32,548 bases of DNA from Conoideocrella luteorostrata (GCA_032433595.1 JASWJB010000407.1:1-32548), one strand, 5' to 3'; shown: positions 21,301 to 32,375, counted from the stretch's first letter. Program-made: numbers and translations. Notes: generated from the sequence alone by a model not told the origin.

Positions 21301-23608
21301 TGTACGGAGTACAGGGTGCACTAACCGGATCACTCCCTTATTACAGCGGTCAGTCAGTCTGCTCTAAACACGCTCGGCGAGTTGGAAATGTTGCATATTA
21401 TGCGTCACTTTTATGGGTCAAGATATGTGCTGCAAGCAGGTGCATAATGCAACATGCAAATAAGACATAGGTTCTACAGGCCAACGACCAATATTCTGCA
21501 GTTAATGGACATTATGAGCCAAATCGAGCGAAACGGCGGTCCGAACATCACACCAATTATAACTCAACGGTTCATTATACCTATTGCTGGGTAGTCTGGA
21601 TCATACCACACTGAATAGTTTTGTAAATAAAGAAAGGCACATCTTATAGTACGTAATCCTGGCGCAGTCTGTGTGACACTTTTCTCAGTCTTCTGACATA
21701 TGGGGCTTTTGGTGGAAAAATTCGCTACCCTACGATAATGCATGGGTGCCTCAGCTTGGGATTTTTGTCTGAGACATCAGCGCTAGCATCTGTCTGTCAT
21801 GGCACGAAGAGATCCGAGACATCTGGTCGGTAACTACGGAGCAGCTTTGTTTTCACATCGGCTTTGCCTCCTTTTAGGCTTGATATTGTGACACCAACCA
21901 CGAAGAGAGTGCGGGGCGGTGTCACCTCGAGGCATTTGACTGCCGCCGACAGCACTGGCCGGAAATTGTCCCCAGCAGAAGGATCGCGTCGTCACATCAG
22001 GGCCGTGAGGTAGTCAGTACGGACGGAGTGAAGCAGCGGCAAGTACGGGAAATATTGTAACTACTCGATGCATGAAGCCTCGAATCTGTGCCCGATCATG
22101 CCGCTCACCCGTCTCCTCCTTCATATGCGACATTGGTGTCAATTGACGGTCGTAACAAGCCGATGTTGGAAAACCACACCCTTCATGCCCTCTTGCAATG
22201 ATAGCACCAAACGCCACCATTCTCACTCACCCATAACCTCCTCAACCATGTTTGTCTAAGCTTGGGGTGCCATCGTGGGGCCGTCAATGACGAATAGCAG
22301 CGAGCATTCTCAAGCAAAGGCTGGCGCCGTCGGCTACAACATCCATATGAATATACGACGCAAGGATGGTGGTGATAAGGTCGAGCGCGTACGGTGCATT
22401 TCGTACCTATTTCCCAATCAATTTTCACTTCGAAGCTGAGAAGGCCTTCAACGTTGTGGAGATTGCCCAGTATGAAATGTGAAAGTGGCTTCAACAGCGC
22501 CTTGGCGACCGACAGCTGGTGTGTAGTGGCTGGCCAAGTTGATGCTTCGCGAAGCGGTGTAACACCCCAGACCAAAGCTGAAGCCAGTTTGGATCCTTCT
22601 CAACATGTCAGATAATAAGGCTGTCATTATAGGTGGCCATCGACGAAAAAGCCGACTTGCCGGAGCTTGGCCTGATTTTTCTTGTTCTCAACAACGGAGG
22701 TGACTGTCCAACTGACCTCCTTTCGTATTCCCGGGACACCATCTCTTTCAGCCCCTCCTGTGGCTTTTCTGGCTGTAAGATGGTTCGTACGGGGTCACGA
22801 TGATATTTTCCGTCTCTCCGCTTGGCGACAACCCACCACCCTCCATGGCACCTCGACACACACCTACAGTAGCAAGCTCCCCACCGTCATTAGCTCCGGT
22901 GGTTATTTTTACACAAGCGAATGGAAATAGACCCCTAATTCTACCATCGCCAGCTCTCTCAGCCTTGCCGCCGCCTCCCGCAGGGGGGCCTGGGCTGTTT
23001 GGGCGGGCAAGCCTTCGCGAAGGCGAGTGCGACATCCACGAGTTCGTTCTTGTTTCCATTGGCATCCTCTCGCACCAAATGCTGGATCTTGAAGAAGGCG
23101 CTGCTCTTGTTTTTGTTGCGAAATCACACAGTCAGGCCGTCTGTGAGCAACGCTGTCCCGTCATGTAACTACGCACCGTACTATCTATCTATCCCAGGCC
23201 AAACCATCCACCACCCTCCACTTTCGTATGGTCCGTAATAGCCCTAATTCATCAATACAATACTCCGTACTGGGATTCCGTCTGGAATAGCTGCTTGGCT
23301 TGGTTCCCCCTGTAGCAGGCGTCGGGTGACCCGCGTCCCACGGCGCAATTTTAGGCTAAGGATGCCTTCTCAGGTGGCAGGGTCTAGGCTCGTGCCAATT
23401 CGGACCGGCGGTCGATCGTTTAATAGGAGAATTTGGGATATATTATCCGGGCGAAAAAGGATTTTTATTTTCATGATTTCATCGTGTTCACAAGTCGCTT
23501 CATCTCCTTTCGTTGAGCTGAGTCCTTCTAGCACTCGTTGATTTCCTTGTTGTAACAACTTTTTCGTGGGTTTTTGCTGAGCCTCTGGGCCAGAAAAAGG
23601 CAGTCACC
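18363..23608. other. Second gene desert, 5.2 kb, between two divergent genes
   Basis: No exon chain could be supported in either direction. Short open frames exist, but none shows a known domain together with matching splice phases. The stretch 19000-20400 looks richer in A/T than the surroundings. A minus-strand frame at 19689-19955 and an overlapping one at 19852-20067 look mildly protein-like. A single ankyrin-like phrase (GVTPLREAS...HQLSVAKALLK) occurs on the minus strand near 22490-22565. Two exact copies of TACGGAGTA (21303, 23261) and a 14-bp palindrome (23011-23024) are present. The last few hundred bases are presumably the promoter and leader of the WSC oxidase. Confidence 0.5.
23011..23024. 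repeat. 14-bp perfect palindrome
   Basis: GCCTTCGCGAAGGC is its own reverse complement. It lies about 590 nt upstream of the WSC oxidase start, in G/C-rich sequence. Palindromes of this size can be dimeric transcription-factor sites, but no factor is recognised here. Confidence 0.85.
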
Positions 23609-26600
23609 ATGAGGGCATCACGCCGCACTCCCTTCCTGTCAATCATTTTTGCACTCTTATTCACTTCCAGCAACGCGTCATTCGTCGAGAAACGCGACTT
23701 GGTTCCGCCGACCGACATTGAGCTTGGCAATGGGTGGACATATCAGGGCTGTTACGTGTAAGGAAACTCCCGTGGCAAGCCATTTTAAACTCTTTGGGTG
23801 AAACAAGACAGCATATTCACGCTTCGTTCCGCGAATAGGGATGTCGATCGGACGATCAATGCGGCCAACACGGCCGATGCACAGATGACCAACCAGAAGT
23901 GCACGCAATTCTGCTTCGCAAAAGGGTTCCCGTACGCTGGAACTGAGTACGCCAACGAGTGTTTCTGCGGGAGGCAGTTGGCCACTGGGGGCGTCAAAAC
24001 TCCGGCCACAGACTGCGCGATGGCATGCGGTGGGAATGCAACGCAGCCATGCGGAGGTCCCAACAGACTTAGCTTGTGGAAGACGGATCAGGTCACAGGC
24101 CCATCCGTCAACCCCGGAGTGAACGGCTGGGCTTCGATTGGCTGCTACTCGTGAGTCTTCGAGAAGTTCGAACTTGGCCGCCGTTGGGCCACCAAGCCGG
24201 GCGCCACTGAGGCTGGGACTTGTTTATCGTACGGACTGACTGACTTCTACCAGCGAGGGCACGACGGGACGTGCGCTGACGCAAGGAGTGGGCACCGTTC
24301 CTGGTGCAGAAATGACAGTAGCCAAATGCACAGCGGCTTGCAGAGCTGCTGACGCTGGAAATATCCTGGCTGGTGTTGAATACGGCGGCGAATGCTGTAA
24401 GTGAGCAAAGGATGCCCAAACCTTGCCCAAATTGCCCTGCATCCGATGGATCTCGGTTTCAGAGCCCTCCCTCTCTCTCCCCCTCCACTAACTACTGATC
24501 GGCGCAATACGAGTGTGCGTGGAGGGGAATAAGACACGAAATTTCCGATGGCTAACCCACCCTTTGCGCTCCATCACAGATTGCGGCAAGAAGTTCTCCA
24601 ATGGGGCCAAGCAAGCACCCGACAGCCAGTGCAACATGGTTTGCAACGGGAACAGCACTGAATACTGCGGTGGATCAGGAACCTTGAACGTTTACGACTA
24701 TAACATGCAATATCCTACGAGGTACGTATCGCATCGCATCGCATCGTATGTTACGGTATCGTATGTTACGACATCGTACCAGTACCGTACGTAACCACTG
24801 TGTACCATGTTTAAAAGGCAGTCTCACCACCATCACTACCACCACCACCACCAACACCACCACCACCACCACTATCACTCACTGGTGTATTTCCGTGCTC
24901 CAATGAAAGATCTGCTCGTATGAAAAGATTGCGAGTGGGAAAAAAAGAAGATCGAGACCAGGCAGCTAATTGTGCGTGATGATCTATAGCACGATTTCGG
25001 GAAGTCCCGATGCCACCACGACACCCTCCGCCTGCCCGGTCCAGCCAGCCACTGTGGGAGCGTTTTCCTGGTATGGCTGCTACACCGAGGCAACGGGCCA
25101 GCGGGCTCTCAGCGACAAGACCTTTGCTGATGACAGCATGAGCTTGGCGTCCTGCGCGCAGTTCTGTGCAGGTTACACGTACTTTGGCGTCGAGTACTCG
25201 CGCGAGTGCTACTGTGGAAACCTGCTGAATACGGGCTCGGCCAAGGCGCTTGCCTCTGACTGCAGCATGGCGTGCGCTGGCTCGAGCTGCGACCTCTGTG
25301 GGGCTGGCAGCCGCCTTTCGGTCTACACCCGGGGGGGTGGTGTCGATCCTCCATCGTCAGCTTCTTCCTCGTCCTCTTCCGCCGCGACAGGGGGACCTGC
25401 GCCGTCGGGCCTCCCCCAAGGGTGGGCTGCGTACGGATGCTGGGTCGACGGTGTCTCTGGCCGTATTCTTAACAAGCAGCTCCCCGACGATCCCAAGTTG
25501 ACTCTTGCGTCTTGTTCCAAAGCCTGCAGCGACGCCGGATACACTATTGCTGGTGCTGAATACTCGACCCAGTGCTTCTGCGGCAACAAGATCGTCAACG
25601 GAGGTGTCAAGGCCAAGTCTGATACCGAGTGCAACACTGCCTGCGGCGGTGATCCTCAAGAAAAGTGTGGTGGCGGCGGCCGAATGTCCATCATGTCTCT
25701 CGGAGAACCGCAAGTGCTTGCCCCCCCGGCCGTGGTCCCTACTGTTGGAGACTGGCAGTACCAGGGCTGCTACCAGGACAATGTCAACCAGCAGAAGACC
25801 TTCTTCTGGCAGAATTTCATGGAGACCAACATGACGCCAAAGAAATGTCTTGATCTCTGCGGTTCCTTTGGCTACATGGCTGCTGGTCTTGAGTACGGCA
25901 AGGAGTGCTATTGTGGCGACCCTCCTGATATTGCGGCCCGGGGCTCCCAGAAGGTCGATGACAGTCAATGCAATGTTGTCTGCAGCGGCGATGGTTCTGC
26001 TCTCTGCGGCGGTGGTAATCTTCTGACCACTTACTTCTACAAAGGTGACCCGTTCTACACTTTTACCTTCCCGGCTGCTGGCTCTCCTGATGCCGGCTCT
26101 TACGAGTTCCTCATCGGAGGTGTCTGTATTCCGCTTATTACCTCGCAGGCCATCACTGGAAAAGTTACCTTCCTCGAGAAATGGGGAACGGGACCGGCCA
26201 ACTCGACCGGCGCCTACGAGCTTGATCTTTCCTCCATCAACGACCCCAGCAAGGCTTGGAGAACAATGCATGTCAAGACCGACATCTTCTGTGCCGGCGG
26301 GTTGACCCTTCCCGACAAAGCCGGCCGACAGATCAACGTTGGAGGCTGGTCTGGTGATTCTACCTACGGTGTCCGTCTGTACACGCCTGATGGTTCTGCT
26401 GGAGTGCCCGGCAAGAACGATTGGGAAGAGAACGTAAGCGTGTTGAAGCTGCAGCAAGGAAGATGGTATCCCACTACCATGGTCATGGCCAATGGTTCCA
26501 TCCTCGTCATCGGTGGTGAAGTGGGCTCAAACGGCGCACCTGTCCCGACTCTTGAGATCCTGCCCCCGACTGGCACGCAGCCTCTCTACATGGATTGGCT

Positions 26601-27618
26601 CGAACGAACTGACCCCAACAATCTGTACCCTTTTACCGTTGTTCTTCCCTCTGGAGGTATCTTTGTTGCCTACTACAACGAGGCCCGTATCCTGGATGAG
26701 AACACCTTTGCCACCATCAAGACGCTTCCCAACATCCCTGGTGCTGTCAATGACCCCATGGCCGGCCGAACCTACCCTCTCGAGGGCACTGCGGTTCTCC
26801 TACCCCAGCGCGCCCCTTACACTGAGCCTCTGGGAGTCTTGATTTGCGGTGGTTCAAACAATGGACCCGGCAATGCCCTCGATAACTGCGTGAGCATGTA
26901 TCCCGACTCAGCCAATCCCCAGTGGGCGCTTGAGCGTATGCCATCGCAGCGTGTCATGACTTGCATGGCTCCTCTTCCGGACGGCACCTACCTCATCCTG
27001 AACGGTGCCCACCATGGTGTTGCGGGCTTTGGCTTGGCCAAGGATCCCAATTTGAATGCTCTGCTCTACGACCCAAGCAAGCCACTTGGCAAGCGCATCA
27101 CAGTCATGGCCAACACGATCGTCGCTCGTCTTTACCACTCTGAAGCCATTACTTTGCTTGACGGTCGTGTCCTCGTTTCTGGCTCGGATCCCCAAGATGG
27201 CGTCAACCCTCAAGAGTACCGTGTCGAGACGTTTACGCCTCCTTATCTCAAGAGAGGCCTGCCTCGCCCATCATTCACCGTCGCCAACAAGGACTGGGCC
27301 TATGGACAAGTAGTTACCTTCAACCTCGGCGCGCCGGCTAGGAACGGCGGCATCTCCGCATCTCTCTTGGGATCCGTTTCTAGCACTCACGGCAACTCCA
27401 TGGGTGGCCGAACCCTCTTCCCAGCCGTTGCTTGCGCCGGAACGACCTGCACGGTTACAGCTCCACCTGGTAAATACATTGCGCCACCAGGCTGGTACCA
27501 GTTTTTCGTTCTTGATGGTGGCATTCCCGCAGTTGGCGTCTTTGTGCGCATTGGTGGCGATCCTGCTCGATTGGGTAACTGGCCACAGGGGAATGGTTTC
27601 AACCCGCCTGGTGTCTAA
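23609..27618 (+). CDS. Secreted copper-radical oxidase (glyoxal oxidase family, AA5) with five WSC domains
   Basis: Five exons: 23609-23757, 23812-24150, 24254-24396, 24580-24721 and 24990-27618, encoding 1133 aa. Junction phases are 2, 2, 1, 2 and all agree. The N-terminus is a signal peptide (RRTPFLSIIFALLFTSSNAS) followed by a Kex2-like site (EKR|D). Five WSC modules follow, at about residues 41-140, 157-253, 282-376, 401-495 and 512-605, each with GCY/GCW near its start and an ECFCG/ECYCG-type core. A Ser/Ala/Pro linker separates WSC3 and WSC4. The rest (about 630-1133) is a glyoxal-oxidase beta-propeller plus the DUF1929 C-terminal domain. All copper and radical ligands of the family are visible: Cys692 (IFCAGG) and Tyr751 (RWYPT) for the Cys-Tyr cofactor, Tyr973-His974 (RLYHSE) and His1058 (SSTHGNS). 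Family enzymes oxidise aldehydes or alcohols to give hydrogen peroxide; WSC modules bind cell-wall glucans or xylan. The first four introns lie within or just after WSC1-2, so an ORF-only call would miss two WSC domains and the signal peptide. Confidence 0.94.
24722..24989 (+). repeat. Intron 4 of the WSC oxidase, filled with two microsatellites
   Basis: The 268-nt intron (donor GTACGT, acceptor TATAG) contains imperfect (CATCG/TATCG)n repeats with GTATGTTACG units at about 24724-24785, then a (CCA)n tract at about 24826-24881. This is the longest intron of the gene; the others are 54, 103 and 183 nt. Confidence 0.85.
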
Positions 27619-28928
27619 GCACCGACGAGTGAATTCAATTAATTTTCTATTTCTATTATATTTATTCCCTTGTTATAGGGCTGACATTTCAGACCAAACG
27701 CTCGTTACGACTGATGCTATCTGCACATATCAAATCTTGAACATTGAAATATATGAAACAAATCTCTATATACACCAGCTAGCAAGGGTTGATAGTTTGT
27801 GTGGGTTTTGAAAGAGAGATACAAGGGCACAGGGATTTTACAATACAGTAGATGTGAGGGCATATTAGGCCTCGGGATGTTTGCCTCAAGAAACAAGACG
27901 GAAGTTTCCTAGCTTAATTGCTTATTATAGATAATTGGTAATGGTAACGCTATGCTGGGAATTGTGCTCTCTCTTTGTTGGCTCCCATGTGTGGCTTCAT
28001 GTTGCGCCCACCGAAAGTTACTGGCAGTCATCGGCAGTCACCCGGCAGCCATCCGATTAGAGCCGGACTGATTGCCTGTGATGCTGTAGGGAGGAATAAG
28101 CTACTGTCTAGAGTACAGCCAAGGCGGACATGTCCTGGGTAACTGTTCACACTTTGTAAAAGGGTATTGTCGTGGAACCCCATCAGGCGTGGGACAGTAA
28201 AACGTGGTAGCAGCCCAGTGGTAGTAGCCCAGCGGCAGCCCCAGCGACAGCCGTCTGATCTCAAATGTGGATGTAACTCCATGACGTGGCTTTGAAGGCT
28301 TCAAAGTGGTCAAAGTGATCAAAGTGGTCTGGTTGATTTGCACAGGCACCCTCAGACTGTTGGTACCTGGAAAGTTAGTTTCAAAAGTGTAAAGTCCAGT
28401 AGTTAGTTACCGCCATTACTATTTCAGGTCAAACCAAACCGGATGCGGCGACTCCACCTTTGCCCTTTTTCGGACGTTTGAGAAGGCTATGTCTTGTCTG
28501 AACTGCTCTAAACGGGTGTACTCATTGTTCTGGCGGGGAGCCTGGCGGGGAGGGACAGGGCCAGGGCCACTTTTGCCAATTGATGCCGCAGATGAAAATC
28601 GGGACGAGTCGTGCCGTGAAGGGTGCGGTTTAAGTGCCGATGCTACTTGGCTTTCTTTCATCGTTGCCACACGTAACTAATTGCACAGTCCCCCTCCCTC
28701 CCTTGGATCGATTGCTGGCGGTGAAGGGTGAGCGGTGGAGGGTTGAATGCATGCAGAACACATGTGTCAGCGCTTGTTTGTCGAGCTATTTTACTCCACA
28801 AAATGAACTCCAAATGACAACATCCAGGCTGATTTAATATTTTTATATACTCATTTTGGATTTCTGCTCTTTTTGCTGATTTGAATAGCTTCGGCGTCTG
28901 TGCGAAGTAGTGTGCGCCTGATCTTAAC
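27619..28928. other. Intergenic region between the WSC oxidase and the esterase
   Basis: About 1.3 kb between two plus-strand genes, holding the oxidase 3' UTR and the esterase promoter. A 9-bp tandem repeat lies at 28301-28327, and CAG-rich drifting repeats at about 28200-28255. A minus-strand frame of 80 codons with a real ATG (28419-28661, start MKESQVASALKPHPSRHDSS) is low-complexity and not recognised; I do not call it as a gene. Confidence 0.5.
28301..28327. repeat. Three tandem 9-mers
   Basis: TCAAAGTGG, TCAAAGTGA, TCAAAGTGG in direct succession, followed by TC. It is about 600 nt upstream of the esterase start, so it could be a small binding-site array, or simply slippage. Confidence 0.85.
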
Positions 28929-30968
28929 ATGCTGGGCTCTAGTTCTACCATCTCGACCCTCGTGCTGGTCCTTGCCGGGGCTGGATTTGGAGTACTTGCG
29001 ACGAACGAATTGCCTGTGGTTGACTTGGGGTATGCGCTTCATCGGGCGAAATGGAATGTAAGCGTGCTGGCTGAGTGACCGAGTGACGGTCCGCAAATCT
29101 CACTGCTTGTCACATTTTGAAGGGCAACCCTGATGCTGTCTATCTAAAATCATGAGCTGATTGAATGTGACGGATCATGACGTAGGCCACCGGCGACTAC
29201 TACGCCTTCAACAACATACGCTTTGCAGATCCCCCCACTGGCAAGAACCGGTTTCAACCGCCTGTCCCTGTATCTACCACCAGCCGCGACACCATTTACG
29301 ACGCCTCCGACGCAGGCACGATTTGCACGCAGGGGTATCCGGAATGGACGCTCGTCAAATTAGCCAAGACCGTTGGCGGCACGGCAGCGGAGCTGCGGAA
29401 GAAGCTGGAGTCGGATCCTAGGAACAGTGAAGATTGCCTTTTTTTGAATGTCGTTGTGCCGAGGAGCATCTATGGCAAGGGTGGAGGTGGTAAAAAGGGG
29501 AGGTGTCACAGGAATGGGGGTATGAATCTTTTTTTTTTATTGCCGTTTCTTGCTGTGGGATTTTTTCTTTCTTTTTGGCGATAGACTGACTGACTGATTG
29601 ATTAGCGCCTGTGATGGTATGGATATATGGTGGTGGTTTTACATCTGGTGAGTATTCTTTCATTTTTCTCCCCTGTTCAAGTTCCGGCTGTTGACAAGAG
29701 AGAGTATCAAAGTAGGCTGTAGTTGACATTTTAGCACAGGTCTTAAGGATGACGAGCTGTATAACCCAGCTGGACTATTTGCAAGAGCTCAAGAGAATGG
29801 AGGTGAGGGCATCATCTACGTTGCGCTGAATTACCGCCTGGGCTTGTACGGATGGATGAACGGCCTGGGTGACAAGGCGGGAGTCCCGAATGTTGGATTG
29901 TTAGACCAGCGATTAGGACTAGAATGGTGCGTATCAAGACACTCTGTGCATGCCCAAACATCTATACCTAGCAGCCCGCTCATTTCTCCCATCAGGGTCA
30001 AGAAATACATTCATCTCTTCGGTGGCGATCCAAACCGGGTCACTGCCTTCGGGGAATCCGCCGGCGGCGGCAGCATCATGCACCATCTCACGGCCGGCGA
30101 GGGCAACGAAAAGATGGTCTTCAAACGGGCCCTGATACAAAGCCCTGGATACCAGACCAACTTGGACCTGCCGGGCATCTTCCACCGCATCCTCTCCACC
30201 GCAAGCACCATCTCAGGACGGCCTATCACCAACATCGCGGAACTAGCCTCCCTCGATGCGCCAACCCTGTACAAGGTCAACAGCAAGGTCATTGCTGACT
30301 CCCCCGAAAGCTCGTACACGTTCGGCCCTACCATCGACGGAACCTACGTCCGCGACCTGCCCACCGTGCGTCTCCTCCAGGGGAAGTTCGACCCGACTAC
30401 GCAGCTCATGCTGGGGCACAACCTCCACGAGGGACTCGCCTACATCACACCCGAGATCAACACTACGGCTCAGTTTGCCGTCAAAATCGACCAGGCGTTC
30501 CCGGCCATCTCCCGCCACAGCCGGGAGTATATCCTCAACGTGCTCTACCCGCCGGCCCCCCAGCCAGCCTACAAGGACGACAATGCCCGCGCCGTGTTGC
30601 TCTTCACAGAAGCCTTCTTCGCATGCAACACGCGGGGCTTGGCAACTGCCCACGGGAACAGAACTTGGAACTACCGGTTCCAGATCCCCCCCGCTACGCA
30701 TGGCCAGGACGTCGCGTACACGTTTTACCGTGGGGGGACGAATGCCACGAATGCCACGATTGGGAGTGTTGCGCTGGCCATGCAGCGGTACTTTACGAAG
30801 TTTGGTAAATTTGGAAACCCGAATGCTCACGGAGGTATGCAGGGGTGGGAGAGGTACGGCAGGGAGGCTAAGCTGGTGACGTTTGGGAAGGATGGTGTGG
30901 GTGCCGACACGGATGAGTTGGTGAATCGGCGGTGCGACTATTGGCTGAGGGCGGGGTTCAGGGAGTAA
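28929..30968 (+). CDS. Secreted carboxylesterase, type B family
   Basis: Five exons: 28929-29057, 29186-29519, 29606-29647, 29740-29926 and 29996-30968, encoding 554 aa, the usual size for fungal type B carboxylesterases. Phases 0, 1, 1, 2 agree at all joins. The start MLGSSSTISTLVLVLAGAGF begins a signal peptide, so the enzyme is likely secreted. Family signatures in order: the YYAFNNIRFADPPTGKNRF segment, NSEDCLFLNV (type B signature 2), the oxyanion-hole loop IYGGGF, VALNYRLGLYGW, and the nucleophile motif VTAFGESAGGGS with Ser252. Glu376 (GHNLHEGLAY) and His466 (ATHGQDVAYTF) complete the catalytic triad. Possible N-glycosylation sites occur (for example NTT, NRT, NAT). Such enzymes hydrolyse esters, including lipids, aromatic esters or mycotoxins; substrate is not predictable here. 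Exon 3 is only 42 nt yet encodes the oxyanion loop. A Gly/Lys-rich insertion (GKGGGGKKGRCHRNG) just before it is unusual and could reflect an alternative donor for intron 2. Confidence 0.92.
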
Positions 30969-32302
30969 GTTGTGAGAGGGTATGATGAGGATCTGTCTTT
31001 GAACGGGATGTGAATCTCGAAAGTAGCCGTCCTTGGGTTGATGGGTGGTTGCCTCGGACATTATGAAGTTAGCACATCGATATAGCAATAAGATAGTAGA
31101 TGGACATGAGGGTTCGTTGAGAGCAGGTCTTTTGTGTCCTGCAGCAGTGTTCCTTTGGGGATGAAAAGCAGCACATGTCTCTGACGTTGTCAACATGCGG
31201 CAGCTTGGGTTATTAACCAGTCTATGCTCGTTCTTTGATGATGGCGCAGCCATGCCATCTTGAGAGCCAGACGGCTATTATCGAAAACCACAGGCGGGCC
31301 AGGAGAAGTATTCCCGTGCTGGTAGTTATATGCCAGAGACGAGCTGGATTAAGCACCCAAAATGGGCTGTAGGCTTATTCGTGTCATGAAAAGGACAAGG
31401 AAAGAAGTGGAACATACTTTGCGGTAAGAAGTGCGGCCATCGCAGTTCAGCTCGATCTGCAGAGGCATCTACCCATCGCACAGCGACTTCAGGACCAACT
31501 GGGGAATACTCACGTAGCTTTTTCCTACGCTCTTTGCTCTGGCGCGACGACAAAGCGATCTCGGAACATACCATGTAAAACGTACTAGATGGAGCCGTGT
31601 GCATCTTCATCTGGCGATGTGATTCAATGGCTCCTCCTTTATGGCATGCTACCCCGTTGATGAGGGGCAGAACTTGCACTGTCTAAACCCCTGCACTTTA
31701 CTCAACTCTTACCTGTCATCCTATGTTATATCTACATTCAGCAAGGTAGAAAGAAAAAAGGTGCTCAAGGACCAACGCTGGCCTGTTACTACGTGTGTTC
31801 TCCTAGAGTAGGGTATGAGTTATGAAATGTCTCCAGAATTAGCACGGTAGAGACACTAGCCCCAACCGTTGCGTGTAAGTGCGCCTGTTTGCAATGTGCA
31901 CGGACATGGACGCTCCAGACGCCAAAAGCCGACAACGACGGTTTCAATGCCTCACAGAAACCTAACATAAGCTGAATTCATTATGGACCTCAGCTCTTCT
32001 GATAACGCTTATCTTTTCCGCCTCAGTGTATTTTAATCCCGCTAGCCCAGGCACTTGCGTACAAACATGCTTTTCAACAGGTGCGGCCATAACACGGAAA
32101 CACCCACACTCCCGTCCGATAAAGGACTCTATTGTTGAGACCACGTGACCTCCGGCCCAAAACTCGGCGGCCCCCAGTAGTTATCCATGCATGCATTCAT
32201 TCAACGGGCGAGATAGAATTACAATCTCCCAGAACATCCCGCCCTCCCTCTCTCCCTCCCCTTCAACCCGCATTGCGCATCGCCGATTCGGACGTTCTCG
32301 CA
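30969..32302. other. Intergenic region upstream of MPC1
   Basis: About 1.3 kb with no supported gene. A minus-strand frame at 31326-31679 contains SSRQSKERRKKLREY, and there is a good donor-like GTGAGT at about 31510, but I cannot connect it to a start or to a known family. Another minus-strand frame (31962-32144) lacks an ATG at its beginning. The final 160 bases hold the CACGTG box and a CT-rich leader typical of a fungal promoter. Confidence 0.5.
32142..32147. promoter_or_regulatory. CACGTG E-box upstream of MPC1
   Basis: The hexamer CACGTG in context CCACGTGACC (TCACGTGG-like on the other strand), 155 nt before the MPC1 ATG. This is the core bound by basic helix-loop-helix factors such as Cbf1 in fungi. 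The site is visible; use by such a factor is inference. Confidence 0.5.
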
Positions 32303-32375
32303 ATGGCTGCTCTATTCAAGGCGGCAAACGCCAAGATCAGGGCCAACCCTGTGCTGAACTATGTATGCTCAACAC
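32303..32375 (+). CDS. MPC1: Mitochondrial pyruvate carrier subunit 1, first exon only (cut by window edge)
   Basis: The ATG at 32303 opens 24 codons (MAALFKAANAKIRANPVLNY, then VCST) and stops at a GTAAGT donor at 32376 in phase 1. The first base of the next codon (C) would begin the His of the conserved STHFWGP motif of MPC1. The N-terminus matches fungal MPC1 proteins, which begin with a short amphipathic segment followed by 'DYVCSTHFWGPVSN'. The continuation exon is not in the remaining 173 bases, so the intron is longer than that or runs past the edge. MPC1 pairs with MPC2/MPC3 in the inner mitochondrial membrane to import pyruvate. The assignment rests on only 24 residues plus splice phase. 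Confidence 0.75.

Noticed and set aside
25357..26457. 366-codon open frame on the minus strand
   Set aside because: It is antisense to the catalytic and WSC coding exon of the secreted oxidase, lacks any recognised domain, and arises from codon bias of the real gene.
28419..28661. Small 80-codon frame on the minus strand (start MKESQVASALKPHPSRHDSS)
   Set aside because: It has a real ATG but is low-complexity, unrecognised, and lies in what should be the esterase upstream region; not enough to call a gene.
30243..31253. 336-codon open frame on the minus strand
   Set aside because: Antisense to the last exon of the carboxylesterase, which has full family motifs; no domain is seen in the antisense frame.
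31326..31679. 117-codon minus-strand frame with a Lys/Arg-rich segment
   Set aside because: A donor-like GTGAGT is present, but no acceptor, start or homologous family could be linked to it.
23609..32375. Secondary-metabolite gene cluster
   Set aside because: No polyketide synthase, non-ribosomal peptide synthetase, terpene cyclase, P450, transporter or Zn2Cys6 regulator is visible; only an oxidase and an esterase are adjacent.
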